This document shows positions 37,401 to 46,912 of a DNA stretch of 64,000 nucleotides, piece after piece. The DNA lies in the NCBI RefSeq assembly GCF_041146395.1, contig NC_090989.1, positions 246,502,843 through 246,566,842 on the forward strand. Direction: 5' to 3'. Source of the stretch: Eulemur rufifrons (lineage: Eukaryota; Chordata; Mammalia; Primates; Lemuridae). A program made the translations under genes and the position numbers. Every line of letters begins with the position of its first letter. The first letter of the stretch is position 1. The notes beneath the pieces are model-generated. The model worked only from the letters and a program-made list of their open reading frames with translations. It was not told the DNA's origin and did no database searches.

Positions 37401-39925
37401 GAAAAATTATTTTTTACAGTATCATCTATCTTGGTCATGCAATGGAGAACCAGAGAAACTGCAACCTGGCCATGTTTAGAAGAGTGGAGTTTTACCAGGA
37501 GGAGCAATGGAGGTAGCATGCCAGGGGCAATGGGAGTAAAAGTGAAGCATCTTTTCTCCTCTGGAGATTCCCCTTCAGGGCAAACCATGTCAGCAACTAC
37601 ACTGAAATGGTTTGCATTTAATTTCTACAAGGGAAGCCATACCCTTGCAATCATGCTTCTCCAACTCTGATGTCTGTTCCCAGCAGCATTCAAAGCCAGG
37701 GATAAACATGGCACATTTTCCTAACAAGGTGGTATTACCAGAAGCCTGACTAGTAAGAGGGTAAGGGATATCACTGGCAAATTTCAATATTTAAACAAAT
37801 AGCTATTCTACAAAATAAAATGTAAATTGCGAGAGTTTTAAATATACAACATAAGATTTTAAAGAAATACTGTGTTTAGAGCTAGGCCTGCACCCCCAGA
37901 CAGACAACTTAGGGGTACACGCACTCTCCTCCTATTATGGCTATTTCTGTGGAAATGTTTGAAAAGCAATACCTTAAAGAAAATCTCATAGAAAAGTTTT
38001 TATTTTCACTATGAACAAGTTATACAAAACTTATTCTGTGCAAACAGGAAAAAAAAGGAGTGGAATATTAATTTGTAGATGCAATTACTGTTTTCCTTTG
38101 TTTACTTATTTAACTCTTCAGGTATAAGATATGGAAATTTTCAACCAGTTTATTCTATACACCTCCATAAAGGCTATGTTTATTTTCAGGCTCTCTTTGT
38201 CAAACTAACATGTCTTCAAGGCCTTAACAAAAATAGCATCATCCTTACACAGACATATAAGCCACGGGAATAATGATATTTGACGGTATGCAATCTGCGC
38301 TTTACCTGATCTTCCATTCTCTCTGTGCCTTCTAAGATAATCTTCTGGACATTTTCTTGCCTTTCCTGAGCAAGAGAAAATTTATTTTAAAAAAACTCCA
38401 CAACATTTTGATACTTGCTTATTTTTCAATGTAGACTTGTTCTTGTGTAATTTAGTTCATAGTTAAAATACTTTCTATCTTAGGGGGGGAAAAAGCAGGG
38501 AGGCAGGAAATTAAATCAACAAATCCATGCTCTCGTGGACAATACAAAATAAAATCAAAACACAGTTTATTCTGCAGTGAAGAAACAGGTAATTTAGCAG
38601 AAAATAGTCAATGTAACATCAGCAAGCTTTCAAAAAGGAAAATAATGACTTGCACTTTTCAAATTAAACAAGATCAAGATGAATCTGGGGAACATAGAGC
38701 CTCCTGATTTTAAATGATTTTCATAAACGTAAGAAATAAGGAGGCAAGCCTGCAAACATAGTAAAAAATTACTCTTTTAAAAGATACTATTTTCCTTACT
38801 ATTGGGTTAAAGCTTTATAAAATTGAAAATGCTTTAAAATGGACTTCCAGGTTAGTATCAAACTGGAAAATAAGAAGCAGAATTCAATTTGCTTTACAGA
38901 TATGCCAAAACTATACTGAAACATAAATACACTATATATTAAACTATAGGATTTAGAAGAAAACAATAATTTCCTCTAGCTTAATCTGCAAAATTAAAAG
39001 GAATATCTCCTGGAAAACATTCAGTCCAACCTCCTCGTTTTACAAATTTGAGAATTTGGCAAAGAAGTTAAAGGGATCAAAAGCTACATGGCTGACAGCT
39101 TATGAAACAATCGTTTGAACTGTTATATTTAACACATAGTAGTAAGTGAAAGACAGGGTCATGCAATGAAAGGGGAAAAAAAAAAAAGGTTTTAGAGTCA
39201 AAGGCTTCCAAGACAAATTCAGGCTCTAAAAGTTTCTTAATTCCTCTAAGCTTTAGCTTTTTATCTATAATGTGGAGCTACCATCTCTTACCTTCCACAG
39301 TTATTATGAAGAGCATAGCCATCAGACCAGATCTATCTGCATCTAATAGGGTAGATGCAAAATAAATAACACCTATTGTTTGATGTTAATTGCATATAAT
39401 TTCTAAAAATTAGATATAATGTATCAGAAAAAAACTTTCAATGGCTAGGTTAGCCTGATTAATAAGCTCAAAACCACTCACCTTATGCATCCATATCCTT
39501 CCTTTCCGGATAATGTGTGTTAATCTATCAACACACACTCTGTGAAGTGGGAGGTAGAAACTAAGTTCCGTCTGTGGAAGTATAATTGATAGTCCATATG
39601 TGCTCCGATCCCCATTCCAGTTTCCATCGAAGATTAATGAAACAATAATCACTCCTTTTTCAGACAAAACAAAAAACTTTACATCTATAGCACCACTCTC
39701 TGCATTTCGAAGGATTTCTCCATTTAGAGTGTGGTTGGCAAGAAAAGTTATTTCTCCATCGCTGAGAAGTACCTGCTCTGTCTTTGGAGCCCAAATGTGC
39801 CTTACTCTAGGCCCAAGAATATTGTCCCAGTATGCGAAGGTAGCTGCTAATAAAGGGGATTCGCCACTTAAAGCAATCTCTGTTTTGGCAACAGCTGGAG
39901 ATGGCGGCGGGCAGAGGGTCGACAT
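25294..39925 (-). CDS. C9orf72: C9orf72 guanine nucleotide exchange/GAP-complex DENN protein (ten coding exons)
   Basis: Ten exons join as 39925-39482, 38365-38306, 35354-35259, 34554-34490, 33906-33834, 31953-31837, 30110-29875, 27215-27158, 25687-25578 and 25480-25294. They total 1446 nt, giving 481 residues, the length of human C9orf72. All introns begin GT and end AG, and phases agree at every junction. The start ATG ([14 protein letters not shown]) sits in exon 2. The protein is a DENN-family member (N-terminal longin/uDENN from about residue 23, then cDENN and dDENN). It forms a complex with SMCR8 and WDR41 acting on small GTPases, autophagy and lysosome function. Against human from memory there are only a few changes: K22E, an Ala-to-Thr change in EEDM(T)QD and a Lys-to-Gln change in QLQPGLS. 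Such conservation shows strong purifying selection. No frameshift or premature stop is present. Confidence 0.98.
25578..25687 (-). CDS. C9orf72: C9orf72 exon 10
   Basis: 110 bp between acceptor CATGCAG|GTCTTTCAG and donor GATAC|GTGAGTA. Encodes residues 384-419 plus two bases of Thr420 ([20 protein letters not shown]...). The Gln in QLQPG is Lys in human as I remember it. Confidence 0.97.
25995..26123. repeat. AT-rich palindromic patch with direct repeats
   Basis: Repeated TTTTGTGAAA units surround a near-perfect palindrome (GTGAAAATTTT then CAAAATTCAC). Next to it, a 19-base sequence beginning TCAAATAAAATTGAAG occurs at 26071-26089 and identically at 26105-26123. Confidence 0.85.
26569..26861 (-). 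mobile_element. Old dimeric Alu (AluJ-like)
   Basis: In reverse orientation: poly-T-like start, TTGAGACAGGTCTTG, a right arm, an A-rich linker, and a left arm ending GAGCCATCGTGCCTGGCC. The overall pattern is that of an old dimeric Alu without the strepsirrhine linker insert. Confidence 0.9.
27158..27215 (-). CDS. C9orf72: C9orf72 exon 9
   Basis: 58 bp between acceptor TCATAG|GAATATTTTT and donor GATCAG|GTAAATA. Completes Leu364 and encodes residues 365-383, [19 protein letters not shown]. Confidence 0.97.
27216..29874 (-). other. C9orf72 intron 8
   Basis: AT-rich intron of about 2.66 kb. It contains a short MIR fragment (about 29135-29205) and an A tract near 27571-27585. I see no other gene. 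Confidence 0.75.
29135..29205 (-). mobile_element. MIR fragment
   Basis: 'gttaacatttactgagtacattctatgtgccaggcattattgcaacc' is the 3' portion of a MIR in reverse orientation. Confidence 0.6.
29875..30110 (-). CDS. C9orf72: C9orf72 exon 8
   Basis: 236 bp between acceptor TTTGACAG|GATTCAACTGG and donor CCTGATTT|GTATGTAG. Encodes residues 286-363 plus two bases of Leu364 ([20 protein letters not shown]...). The Thr in EEDMTQD is Ala in human as I recall. Reading past the donor adds only a short chance tail. Confidence 0.98.
30111..31836 (-). other. C9orf72 intron 7
   Basis: AT-rich intron. The segment about 30180-30650 resembles an ancient L1 3' end in plus orientation ('gttcactatagcactgactggctttaatagcaaaa', 'taaacatccagaaggagacgtggttaaat'). 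The rest looks single-copy. Confidence 0.65.
31837..31953 (-). CDS. C9orf72: C9orf72 exon 7
   Basis: 117 bp (39 whole codons, residues 247-285) between acceptor TTTATAG|ATAGTGAGAACC and donor CTAAAG|GTATAGT. Encodes [20 protein letters not shown]...GLLK. It is symmetric in phase, so skipping it would keep the frame. Confidence 0.98.
31954..33833 (-). other. C9orf72 intron 6
   Basis: AT-rich intron of about 1.9 kb carrying one monomeric Alu with its target duplication (32929-33061). Nothing else is recognised. Confidence 0.8.
32929..33061 (-). mobile_element. Monomeric Alu (free left arm) with target duplication
   Basis: A single left-type monomer in reverse, from a T tract to CACTGCGCCTGGCC. 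It is flanked by an exact 15-bp duplication GAGGAATATAATTTT at 32914-32928 and 33062-33076, so it is a complete insertion and not a truncated dimer. Confidence 0.92.
33834..33906 (-). CDS. C9orf72: C9orf72 exon 6
   Basis: 73 bp between acceptor AACTTACAG|TGCCATCAGC and donor AATAAG|GTAATC. Completes Asn222 and encodes residues 223-246, [20 protein letters not shown]... ending in VNK. Confidence 0.97.
34075..34275 (-). mobile_element. MIR SINE in C9orf72 intron 5
   Basis: 'ctcctttaagccttataacaatcc', 'ctcaccattttatagctgaagaaattgatgtgtagagaggttaagtga' and 'gcttctgattcaagcc' follow the MIR core in reverse. Confidence 0.75.
34486..39925 (-). CDS. C9orf72: C9orf72 short isoform (222 residues, exon 5 read-through)
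   Basis: Exons 2-5 with read-through at the exon 5 donor end in ...GFLLK and TAA at 34486-34488. The human gene makes a 222-residue short isoform in the same way, as I recall it. The sequence shows that the reading frame and stop for this form are intact. Whether an intronic polyadenylation site is used here is not visible. Confidence 0.6.
34490..34554 (-). CDS. C9orf72: C9orf72 exon 5
   Basis: 65 bp between acceptor TTTTAG|ATAGCTGATAC and donor CTTCTCAA|GTAAGAAT. Encodes residues 201-221 ([20 protein letters not shown] and L) plus two bases of Asn222. If the donor is not used, the frame reads AAG TAA at once, giving the short isoform. Confidence 0.97.
34555..35258 (-). other. C9orf72 intron 4
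   Basis: About 0.7 kb of AT-rich DNA without a recognised repeat or coding sequence. Confidence 0.8.
35259..35354 (-). CDS. C9orf72: C9orf72 exon 4
   Basis: 96 bp (32 whole codons, residues 169-200) between acceptor TTGTACAG|GGTCAGAG and donor GATAGAT-type end AAATAGAT|GTAAGTTT. Encodes [20 protein letters not shown]...VPEEID. Confidence 0.98.
35355..38305 (-). other. C9orf72 intron 3
   Basis: Nearly 3 kb of AT-rich intron. I see no coding exon and no clear transposon in it. A slightly GC-richer stretch at about 37430-37700 has open frames on both strands but no protein I know. Confidence 0.65.
38306..38365 (-). CDS. C9orf72: C9orf72 exon 3
   Basis: 60 bp (20 whole codons, residues 149-168) between acceptor GCTCAG|GAAAGGCAAG and donor GATCAG|GTAAAGC. 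Encodes [20 protein letters not shown]. Confidence 0.98.
39185..39350 (+). mobile_element. MIR SINE in C9orf72 intron 2
   Basis: 'ttttagagtcaaaggcttccaagacaaattcaggctctaaaa', 'aattcctctaagctttagctttttatctataatg' and 'accttccacagttattatgaagag' follow a MIR in plus orientation. It is quite diverged. Confidence 0.65.
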
Positions 39926-39969
39926 CACGGCATCCCAACTGTCACATTATCCGAATGCTCCTGAGATAT
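39482..39969 (-). CDS. C9orf72: C9orf72 exon 2 (start codon exon)
   Basis: A 488-bp exon. The acceptor TTGTTTAG|ATATCTCAGGAG is at 39969, 44 bp of 5'UTR follow, and the ATG is at 39925-39923 in the context GCCGTGATGT. The donor CATAAG|GTGAGTGG ends the exon at 39482. The coding part is 444 nt, residues 1-148, [10 protein letters not shown]...RKGRIWMHK, covering most of the N-terminal longin/uDENN region. An in-frame GTG precedes the ATG but is not a credible start. Confidence 0.98.
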
Positions 39970-40231
39970 CTAAACAATGACACATAAAATCAGTGATTAG
40001 GTGTAGCAATTTTAGAGATATCCATCAAAACCCCAAATGATTTAGACATATATGATTTTTCCTCTTAAGTCAAACACTTAGAAGATTGTTGTCTCCTACC
40101 AGGACAGAGATATTCAATTAGTATGGTAGGTGCACATTAAATGTTTGTTGATATGATGATAATTTTATGAGACACAGTAACTTGTCATTTATATTTACAG
40201 CATATAAGTGCTGAAATCCAAAATAACCCAG

Positions 40232-40376
40232 GCAAGTGCCCATAGTCTCAGCTACTAGGCAGGCTGAGGCAGGAGGATCAGAGTCCAGGAGTTTGAGGTT
40301 GCTGTGAGCTATGAGGATGCCACTGCACTCTAGCCTGGGTGACAAAGCAAGACCCTGTCTCAGAAAAACAAAAAGA
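40232..40376 (+). mobile_element. Alu right-arm monomer fragment
   Basis: 'cccatagtctcagctactaggcaggctgaggcaggaggatc' to 'ctctagcctgggtgacaaagcaagaccctgtctcag' is a right-type Alu monomer in plus orientation with a short A-rich end. Confidence 0.88.
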
Positions 40377-40584
40377 GAAGTCCAAAATAATAATGAACTA
40401 AAAAAAGGGCCTCTTTGCATTTACATGAAATATTAAATACTAAAGCTCATAGAATAGACCCTCACTATTCCCAAATATCCAGTCTTTGTGTAATTCTAGT
40501 ATGACTGGATATTTGGTCCCTAATCCATAGCATCCAAAGAGGAGCAAAACAGAAGGGGCAGGCTCAGCTGGAGACCATGACACT

Positions 40585-41018
40585 TGCTGTGGTTTGAACT
40601 GTATCCCCCCAAAAGATATGTTCAAATCCTAACCCCTGGTATATGTGAATGTGACCTTATTTGGAAATAGGTGTGATGAAGTTAAGATGGGGTCACACTG
40701 GATTACAGTGGGTCCCAATCCAAGACTGGTGTGTTTAGAAGCAGAGAGACTTGGAGACACACGGACACAAATGGAAGACAGCTATGTGAAGATGAAAGGC
40801 AGAAATTAGAATGATGCAACTACAAGTCAAGGAATGCCAAAGATTGCTGGTAACCACCAGAAAGAAGAGACAAGGAAAGAGTCTTCACAAGAGCTTTCAG
40901 AGAATCATTTCCCTACAGACACCTTGATTTCAGACTTCTAGCTTCTATACTGTAAGAGAATAAATTACTGTTATTTCAGGCCACCCAATTTGTGGTGCTT
41001 TGTTACAGTAACCCTAGA
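40585..41018 (+). mobile_element. MaLR-type solo LTR
   Basis: 'tgaactgtatccccccaaaagatatgttcaaatcctaacccctgg', 'tgaatgtgaccttatttggaaatagg', 'accttgatttcagacttctagc' and 'agagaataaattactgttatttcaggccaccca' follow an MLT1-like ERVL-MaLR LTR from its 5' to its 3' end. It is noncoding. Confidence 0.7.
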
Positions 41019-41379
41019 AAAATAATATAATACCTGATAAAAGAATTAGTTTAAAGTTGTTAAAACATAAAAAAAAAAGTACATAAGATTACAAAAACAC
41101 AAATCTGGAGCCATAACAACAAATGAGCAAACAGTCCTGTTACCCTCAATGAACTCAATCTCTGGGTATCAGGATACTAAAGCCCAATATTAGTTTTAAA
41201 GTGACACTGAAATATCAAGACAAAGATAAATACATTTAATACATTGGTCAAGTAAGCAGTATAGCACTCTATCATTGAGAAAAAAGTTCTATACTAAATG
41301 GCTAAAATAAAAAAGCTTCACTTATTTAGAATATATAGAGAACAAAAGGGCTGAACAGGCCCTGTTCAAGCTTCAAGTC

Positions 41380-41472
41380 TTCCTTTCTTTCTTTCTTTTC
41401 TTTTCTTTTCTTTTCTTCCTTCTTTCTCCTTTCACCCTCTCTCATTCCCTCCCCTCTCTCTCCTTCTTTCCT
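41380..41472 (+). repeat. CTTT/CTTTT pyrimidine microsatellite
   Basis: A continuous pyrimidine tract of TTTC and TTTTC units. On the minus strand it reads GAAA/GAAAA, probably grown from the A tail of the adjoining Alu. Confidence 0.92.
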
Positions 41473-41715
41473 AGACAGAGTCTTGCTATGTTGCCTAGGC
41501 TGGAGTACAGTAACATGATCATAGCTCACTACAACCTTGAACTCCTGGGCTCAGGCGATGGTCCTGCCTCAGCCTCCTGAGTAGCTGGGACTACAGGTAC
41601 GGGCCAGCTCACCAGGCAAATCTTGTTTTAAAAAATAGGGGTCTCACTATGTTGTCCAGGCTGGTCTCAAAACTCCTGGGCTCAAGAAGTCCTCCTGCCT
41701 CAGCCTCTTAAGTAG
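41473..41715 (-). mobile_element. Old Alu, 5'-truncated
   Basis: Starts AGACAGAGTCTTGCTATG next to the pyrimidine tract. It has a right arm, a linker and part of the left arm up to 'ctcctgcctcagcctcttaagtag'. The terminal GGCC end is missing. Confidence 0.88.
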
Positions 41716-42458
41716 CCAAAGCACTTCAATCTACTGAGAAAACAGACACAGAGAAAAGCAAACAAGCTTGCAGCCAAGCAGCCAAGCTAGAACCCAGAGC
41801 TCTTGGTCCCTTTGCATCTTAATCCACACAAATATATCACTCTAAGAGGGTACAGTCTATGTGATATTAGTGTAAAACTAATATCACAGTCTTGCATATA
41901 CAGTCATGCACCACATAACAACATCTTGGTCAACAGCGGACCACATATACAATAATGGTCCCACAAGATTATAGTGGAGCTGAAAAATTCCTGCTGCCCA
42001 GTAATGTCATATAAGCCATCATAACATCATAGCCCAATGTATTACTTCAGTGATTGTGGTGATGCTGGTGTAAAAAAAACTATACACCACTAATTGTATA
42101 AATGTACATCACATACAATTATGTATAGAACATTATACTTGATAATGATAACAATTGTTACTGCTTTATGTGTTTACTATACTATACTTTTTATTGTTAT
42201 TTTAGAGTATACTACTTCTACTTATACAAGAAAAAGTTAATTGTAAAAGAACATCAGGCAGCTCCTTCCAGAGGTATTCCAGAAGAAGGCATTACTATCG
42301 TAGGAGATGACAGCTCCATGTGTATTACTGTCCTTGAAGACCTTCCAGTGGGACAAGATGTGGACATATAAGAAAGTGATATTGATGATCCTGACCCTGT
42401 GTAGGCCTAGGCTAATGTGTGTGTTTGTATCTTAGTTTTTTTAAAAAAAAGTTTAAAA

Positions 42459-42484
42459 AGTAAAAAAAAAAAAAAAAAAAAAAA
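42459..42484 (+). repeat. A-rich tract inside the Tigger-like element
   Basis: An uninterrupted A run of about 24-26 bases within the 3' part of the DNA transposon. Confidence 0.9.
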
Positions 42485-42919
42485 ACTTTTAAAAAATAGA
42501 AAAAAGCTTACAGAATAAGGATATAAAGAAATTATTTTTGTAAAGTTGTACAACATGTTTATGTTTTAAGCTAAGCATTATTACAAGAGTCAAAAGTTAG
42601 AAAAATTAAAGTTTTAAACTACAAATTATAGTAAGCTAAAATTTGTTATTGAAGGAAGAAACATCACTTTTAGAATTTTAATGTGTCCTAAGTGTATAGT
42701 GTTGATAAAGTCTATAGTAGCAGAATATCGTAGGCCTTCATATTTACTCACCCACTGACTCACCCAGAGCAACTTCCAGTCCTGCAAGCTCCATTCATGG
42801 TAAGTGCCCTATACAGGTGTACCATTTTAAATCTTTTATACTGTATTTTTACTGTACCTTTTCTATGTTTAGATATGCCTAGATATACAAATGCTTGCCA
42901 GTGTGTTACAACTGTCTAT

Positions 42920-43290
42920 AGCTGTGGTCCCCAACCCCCAGGCAGAGGACCGATACCAGTCCATGGTCTGTTAGGAACCGGGCCACACAGCACGAGCTGA
43001 GCCATGGGTGAGTGAACGAAGCTTCATCTGTATTTACAGCTGCTCCCCATCATTCACATCACTCACTCTGCCTCTTGTAAGATCAGCAGTGGCATTAGAT
43101 TCTGCATTATGATGAGTTGTATAGTTATTTCATTATATATCACAATGTAATAATAACAGAAATAAAGTGCACAATACATGCAATGTGCTTGAATCATCCC
43201 GAAACCATTCCTCCTTCCACTTCCTGGTCCATGGAAAAATTGTCTTCCATGAAACTGGTCTCTGGTGCCAAAAAGGCTGGGGTTCACTGG
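42920..43290 (-). mobile_element. hAT-like nonautonomous element nested in the Tigger-like element
   Basis: One end reads GTGGTCCCCAACCCCCAGGC and the other, read backwards, starts CCAGTGAACCCCAGCCTTTT. Their inner parts include 'ggaccgataccagtccatgg' and 'cctggtccatggaaaaattgtcttccatgaaac', the pattern of a widespread hAT repeat. Flanks are degenerate about 8-bp duplications. Confidence 0.65.
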
Positions 43291-46200
43291 CCTACAATAT
43301 TCAGTACAGTAACATGTTATACTGGTTTGTAGCCTGGGAGCAACAGACTATACCATCTAGCCTAGGTGTGCAGTAGGCTATAGTATCTAGGTTTGTGTCA
43401 GTACACTCTATGATGATCGCACAACGACAAAATCACCTGATGCACTTCTCAGAACGTATCTCTGTCATTAAATGACACATGGCTGTACTATAATTGAAGA
43501 TTTGCATCGGAAAACTGAAAGTGGAAAACAATTATGACAATTTCATTTAAGCAATTCTAAAACTGTGAAATCCATTAATCATAGTAGTAATGGAGAACAG
43601 CTAAGAGGCAAACTATCTTTGCCTACATGATTGCCTTGGGAACTAACATTCTATTTATAACTAAATTTCTGTCAAAGTAAACTATTTTACTTAAAGAATT
43701 TTATCTACATCTTCTCAAGAGATTTTAAAGTCTGATGAAAACCAGTGATTTCTATTTTTAGAGCATTAGATGAGTACTTTTATCATATCATGAATAGGCA
43801 TACAGAGCTTGGCAAAACAGTTAACCGTAAGTATGTGCAGAAATGATTTAACACAAAGATAGTTTTTACATGTGTTATTTTTAATTTCAGGAATTCACTT
43901 ACATAAAACTTTTAATATATCAATTTAATAGTCTCAAGAGACGACACTGGATATAAGCTTTACAGCTTATTTAAAATATCCACTGTTTTGGATACAATTT
44001 AAACAGTATGCAATGACGGAATACAGGCATGTAATTTGAACTGAAACTGTAATGACACTATTGCAAACATTAACAGCAGCAAACTGGAAGCCAAAGCATT
44101 AAATTAAGCAAACACACAGCCATAAAATTATATTGCACGTATGTTTCTCTTTCATTCTTTCTTTTTGGATAAAAAGGTAAATAATCATAAAGGCAATATT
44201 ATCACTGAAATATTCATCATTATATTGAAAAGTAATTTCTAAAATAGAATTGAGCCCTAGAGCAAAATCTGATTGAACTGTGGGAAAACTTTTTACCTGA
44301 CTATGAAAATTAAACTCTTACAGATCACTAATTATATTCAGTCTCACTCCTAATATAATTAGAAAGAAAATGAAAGACAAGGATCATGTTGGATTGCTTA
44401 GCTTTAAATCCTGCCAAAACAAATAGCCTAACAAATGAAATGTCATATAGAAGTATAACTAGTAGAGCTATAAAACGATTTTACTAACACTTGAAGTTGT
44501 CATCTTTCCTCAAGAAAATCCACATATGCAAATGTGGCTGAAAAAAAATCAGTTCAAAACCAATAGTCTTTTATCTACATATCTTAAGTACATGTAGTAT
44601 TGGCTACTCCAGAAAGTTATCAAACATTAATGACGGAGTCTTTTGAGGGAAGCCAGGATCCAAATTGGGTGGGATGGTGGCTTGCCCCTCCTGTAAACAA
44701 ACCACAAGGTTCATGAGAGTTTACGCAATATACTTTCTGAAAATAATCCAACATATGCAGACACATGATTATAGTAATTGGTATGTGTTAAAACTTTCAG
44801 CAGAGTGCTAAGCTTGAGGTTTTGATTTTTCCTTAAACCTTTGCTAAAAATCAGCCATCTCTTCCCTGATTGATATTTAGAAAGTTGTTTGGTCCACTGC
44901 TACTTTAAATCAGAATTCTACCATCATAAGGCCCTCACTTCTTGTAACCATGCTTTCTGTTGATTTTCTACCAGCCCTAAGAGAGGTGGGATCCTAAACC
45001 AGTCCATCTAAAAAGGGAGCTGCCCAGGACCACTTTAAGAACAGTGAACTGCTTGTAACATCTGAAAGTTTGCAACACTTTCTAAATTTTCAACATCAGG
45101 CAAGACTGAGATGAAATTCATGATGTCATCATCTGGCCATCTCTTACAGATCCAAGTTTCTCAGATAATAGGCAGGCTAACCTACCACTCCAATGAACTA
45201 CTTAATTAGCACAGGGCATAAAGGCAGGCTTGAAAGAGGTCTTCGTTGGTTTTTTTACTTCTTTCAAAGCAAATTTTGGACTGTGAACCTAGCCTAATAT
45301 AGAAACTATTCTATCAACTTCATAAGTTGTATGCAATTGTTTCCTGGAGCAGACAAATGCTGGCTTAGTGCACACAATCTGCAATGTGGTCAGTAACGTC
45401 TCTCATTTTTTGTTTCAGATGTATAAAATGCCCAGTCATCATGAGGCAGTTTCCAACTGATTCAGGGTTTTCCTAAAGCGGCAGGGTTGGGCACAAGCGG
45501 TGGTAACAGTGCCTGTGTCAAATAACACCATCATATTTCAAGTATTCTAACTCCATATTATCAAAATCCCATATATTATAGTCTTGCTTCTGTAGTTTTC
45601 AGATTATGTTGTTTCCCAAAGTCTGAGAAAGCTCATATCTAACAATATTTTCCAATCCTTTTTTTTTTTGCACCTTTTGTACAAAGTAGAAGTAATGCCA
45701 GACAGATTGTGCACCCTTGTTTCACAGAACTGGTGATGGATTGGAACAGTTTGAATAGGAATTTATCCACCTGCCACAACCAGACTGCTACTCTACTAGA
45801 GCCTAACAATCTCTATTACGTGTGAAAGGGCCATCCCTCCTGGGCAAGTGCATCATCTCCCTCCTCTTCCTGAATACAAAGCACGGTGGAGTTCACAGTG
45901 GCCAGACAGATCCAGTGTGGGTACAGACCTGTAATCAGTGCACTTCTTTCTACTACTGATTACCATCAGTCAAGCGATGCCCAAGTCACAATGGTCACTT
46001 CCCTTAAGTAAGTCTGTGTAATCTCCGAGCAGTGAAGCAACCAAGTCATGTCCCACAGAAAGGGAGTACACCCTGTCTAACACTGCTGCCCACGTTTACA
46101 ACACATGAACTCTCCTTACAAACTTCTGCAATTTGCAGGCGTGTGGTCTGTCCACACCGCCGTAGCACGCCCATTATCTCCTGGCGGGCAGGGACCGTCT

Positions 46201-46627
46201 CGGTTCCTAGCGAACCCTGACTTAGTCCGGAGGAGCCGCGCGCCACCCGCCCTCTGGCCTTCCCCCGGGAAAGGCCTCTCGGTGCCGCGGGCTCCTTTTC
46301 TCTCCAGCCCTCAGCAGCTGCGCTCCCGGCGGCCCCGCGCTGGGTATCCAGGAAGGGGTCGGCTCGGGCACTGCGAGCACGAAAGTGGGGAAGAGGCCGC
46401 ATCCCCATCTCGTCTCTGCGCCGCCGCTGCCGGGAAGCCTGGGGCCCGGATGCAGGCAACTCCACCAGTCGCCAGGCTGGGAAGCCCCATGCCCGGTGTG
46501 CGCCAGGAAAGAGGGAGGAAAGGAAAAGACGAGTCCAGCCCTGGGGAGAGCCCCCGCTGCCACCCCTGCTCGTTCCGACAGCCAGACCCCAAACAGCCAC
46601 CCGCCAGCACGCCAGTCCCACACTCAC

Positions 46628-46700
46628 CACTCGCCACCGCCTGCGCCTCCGCCTCCGTCGCCGCCGCGGGCGCAGGCACCGCAACCGCAGCCCCGCCCAG
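46628..46700 (-). other. C9orf72: C9orf72 noncoding exon 1b
   Basis: Minus-strand GCTGCGGTTGCGGTGCC... to GGTGGCGAGTG|GTGAGTG matches human exon 1b, the first exon of one main transcript class. The donor is strong and ends the exon at 46628. There is one G fewer at the junction than I recall in human. The 5' limit is approximate. It is noncoding, since the start codon is in exon 2. Confidence 0.8.
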
Positions 46701-46717
46701 GCCCCGCCTCTGACCAC

Positions 46718-46731
46718 GCCCCTGGGCCCGG
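46718..46731 (-). other. Site of the C9orf72 hexanucleotide repeat (no tandem array)
   Basis: Read on the minus strand, CCGGGCCCAGGGGC precedes GTGGTC exactly where the human gene has its variable GGGGCC run before GGGGCGTGGTC. Here there is no second GGGGCC unit, and at most one degenerate copy remains. Confidence 0.8.
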
Positions 46732-46912
46732 TTTCCCGCACGCGTCGCAGGAGCTGCTGAACGTGCCTCGCGCTGCGTTTGCTTTCCACTTTGTATTCTT
46801 CTGCTTAATCTTTATCAGATATTTGCTTGTTCACTCTCAGCGAATACTGTGAGAGCAAGTGGAGGCGAGAAAGGATGGGAAAAACAAAAACACACACCTC
46901 CTAAACGCACAC

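Larger units (their letters stand above)
41899..43490 (+). mobile_element. Tigger-like (pogo/mariner) DNA transposon remnant
   Basis: The ends are imperfect inverted repeats: TACAGTCATGCACCACATAA at about 41899 and, read backwards, TACAGCCATGTGTCATTTAA at about 43489. TA flanks both sides, as expected for Tc1/mariner-type insertion. The interior encodes a decayed fragment (42239-42371) ending near GDDSSMCITVLEDLPVGQDV, followed out of frame by DSD-like acidic codons. I recall this interior from a common primate repeat but am not certain of the family name. Confidence 0.6.
39970..46627 (-). other. C9orf72 intron 1
   Basis: About 6.7 kb between exon 1b and exon 2. It holds an Alu right-arm fragment, a MaLR LTR, a CT-rich microsatellite plus an old Alu, and a TA-flanked DNA transposon carrying a hAT-like insertion. 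About 43.5-46.1 kb looks single-copy and AT-rich, and the CpG island begins near 46.14 kb. Confidence 0.8.

Noticed and set aside
37374..37670. 98-codon plus-strand frame in C9orf72 intron 3
   Set aside because: It is antisense intronic sequence with an overlapping 66-codon frame on the other strand and no known motif. It was treated as chance.
39926..39928. GTG codon in frame before the C9orf72 ATG as a possible start
   Set aside because: The human start and the mammalian scanning rule favour the ATG at 39925. GTG starts are exceptional in mammalian nuclear genes.
42168..42371. 67-codon frame ending GDDSSMCITVLEDLPVGQ...
   Set aside because: It lies inside the Tigger-like transposon and is a decayed repeat fragment, not a host gene.
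46046..46789. 247-codon minus-strand open frame over the C9orf72 promoter
   Set aside because: It is Arg/Gly/Pro-rich with overlapping long frames on both strands. It is explained by scarcity of stop codons in a CpG island, with no known domain.
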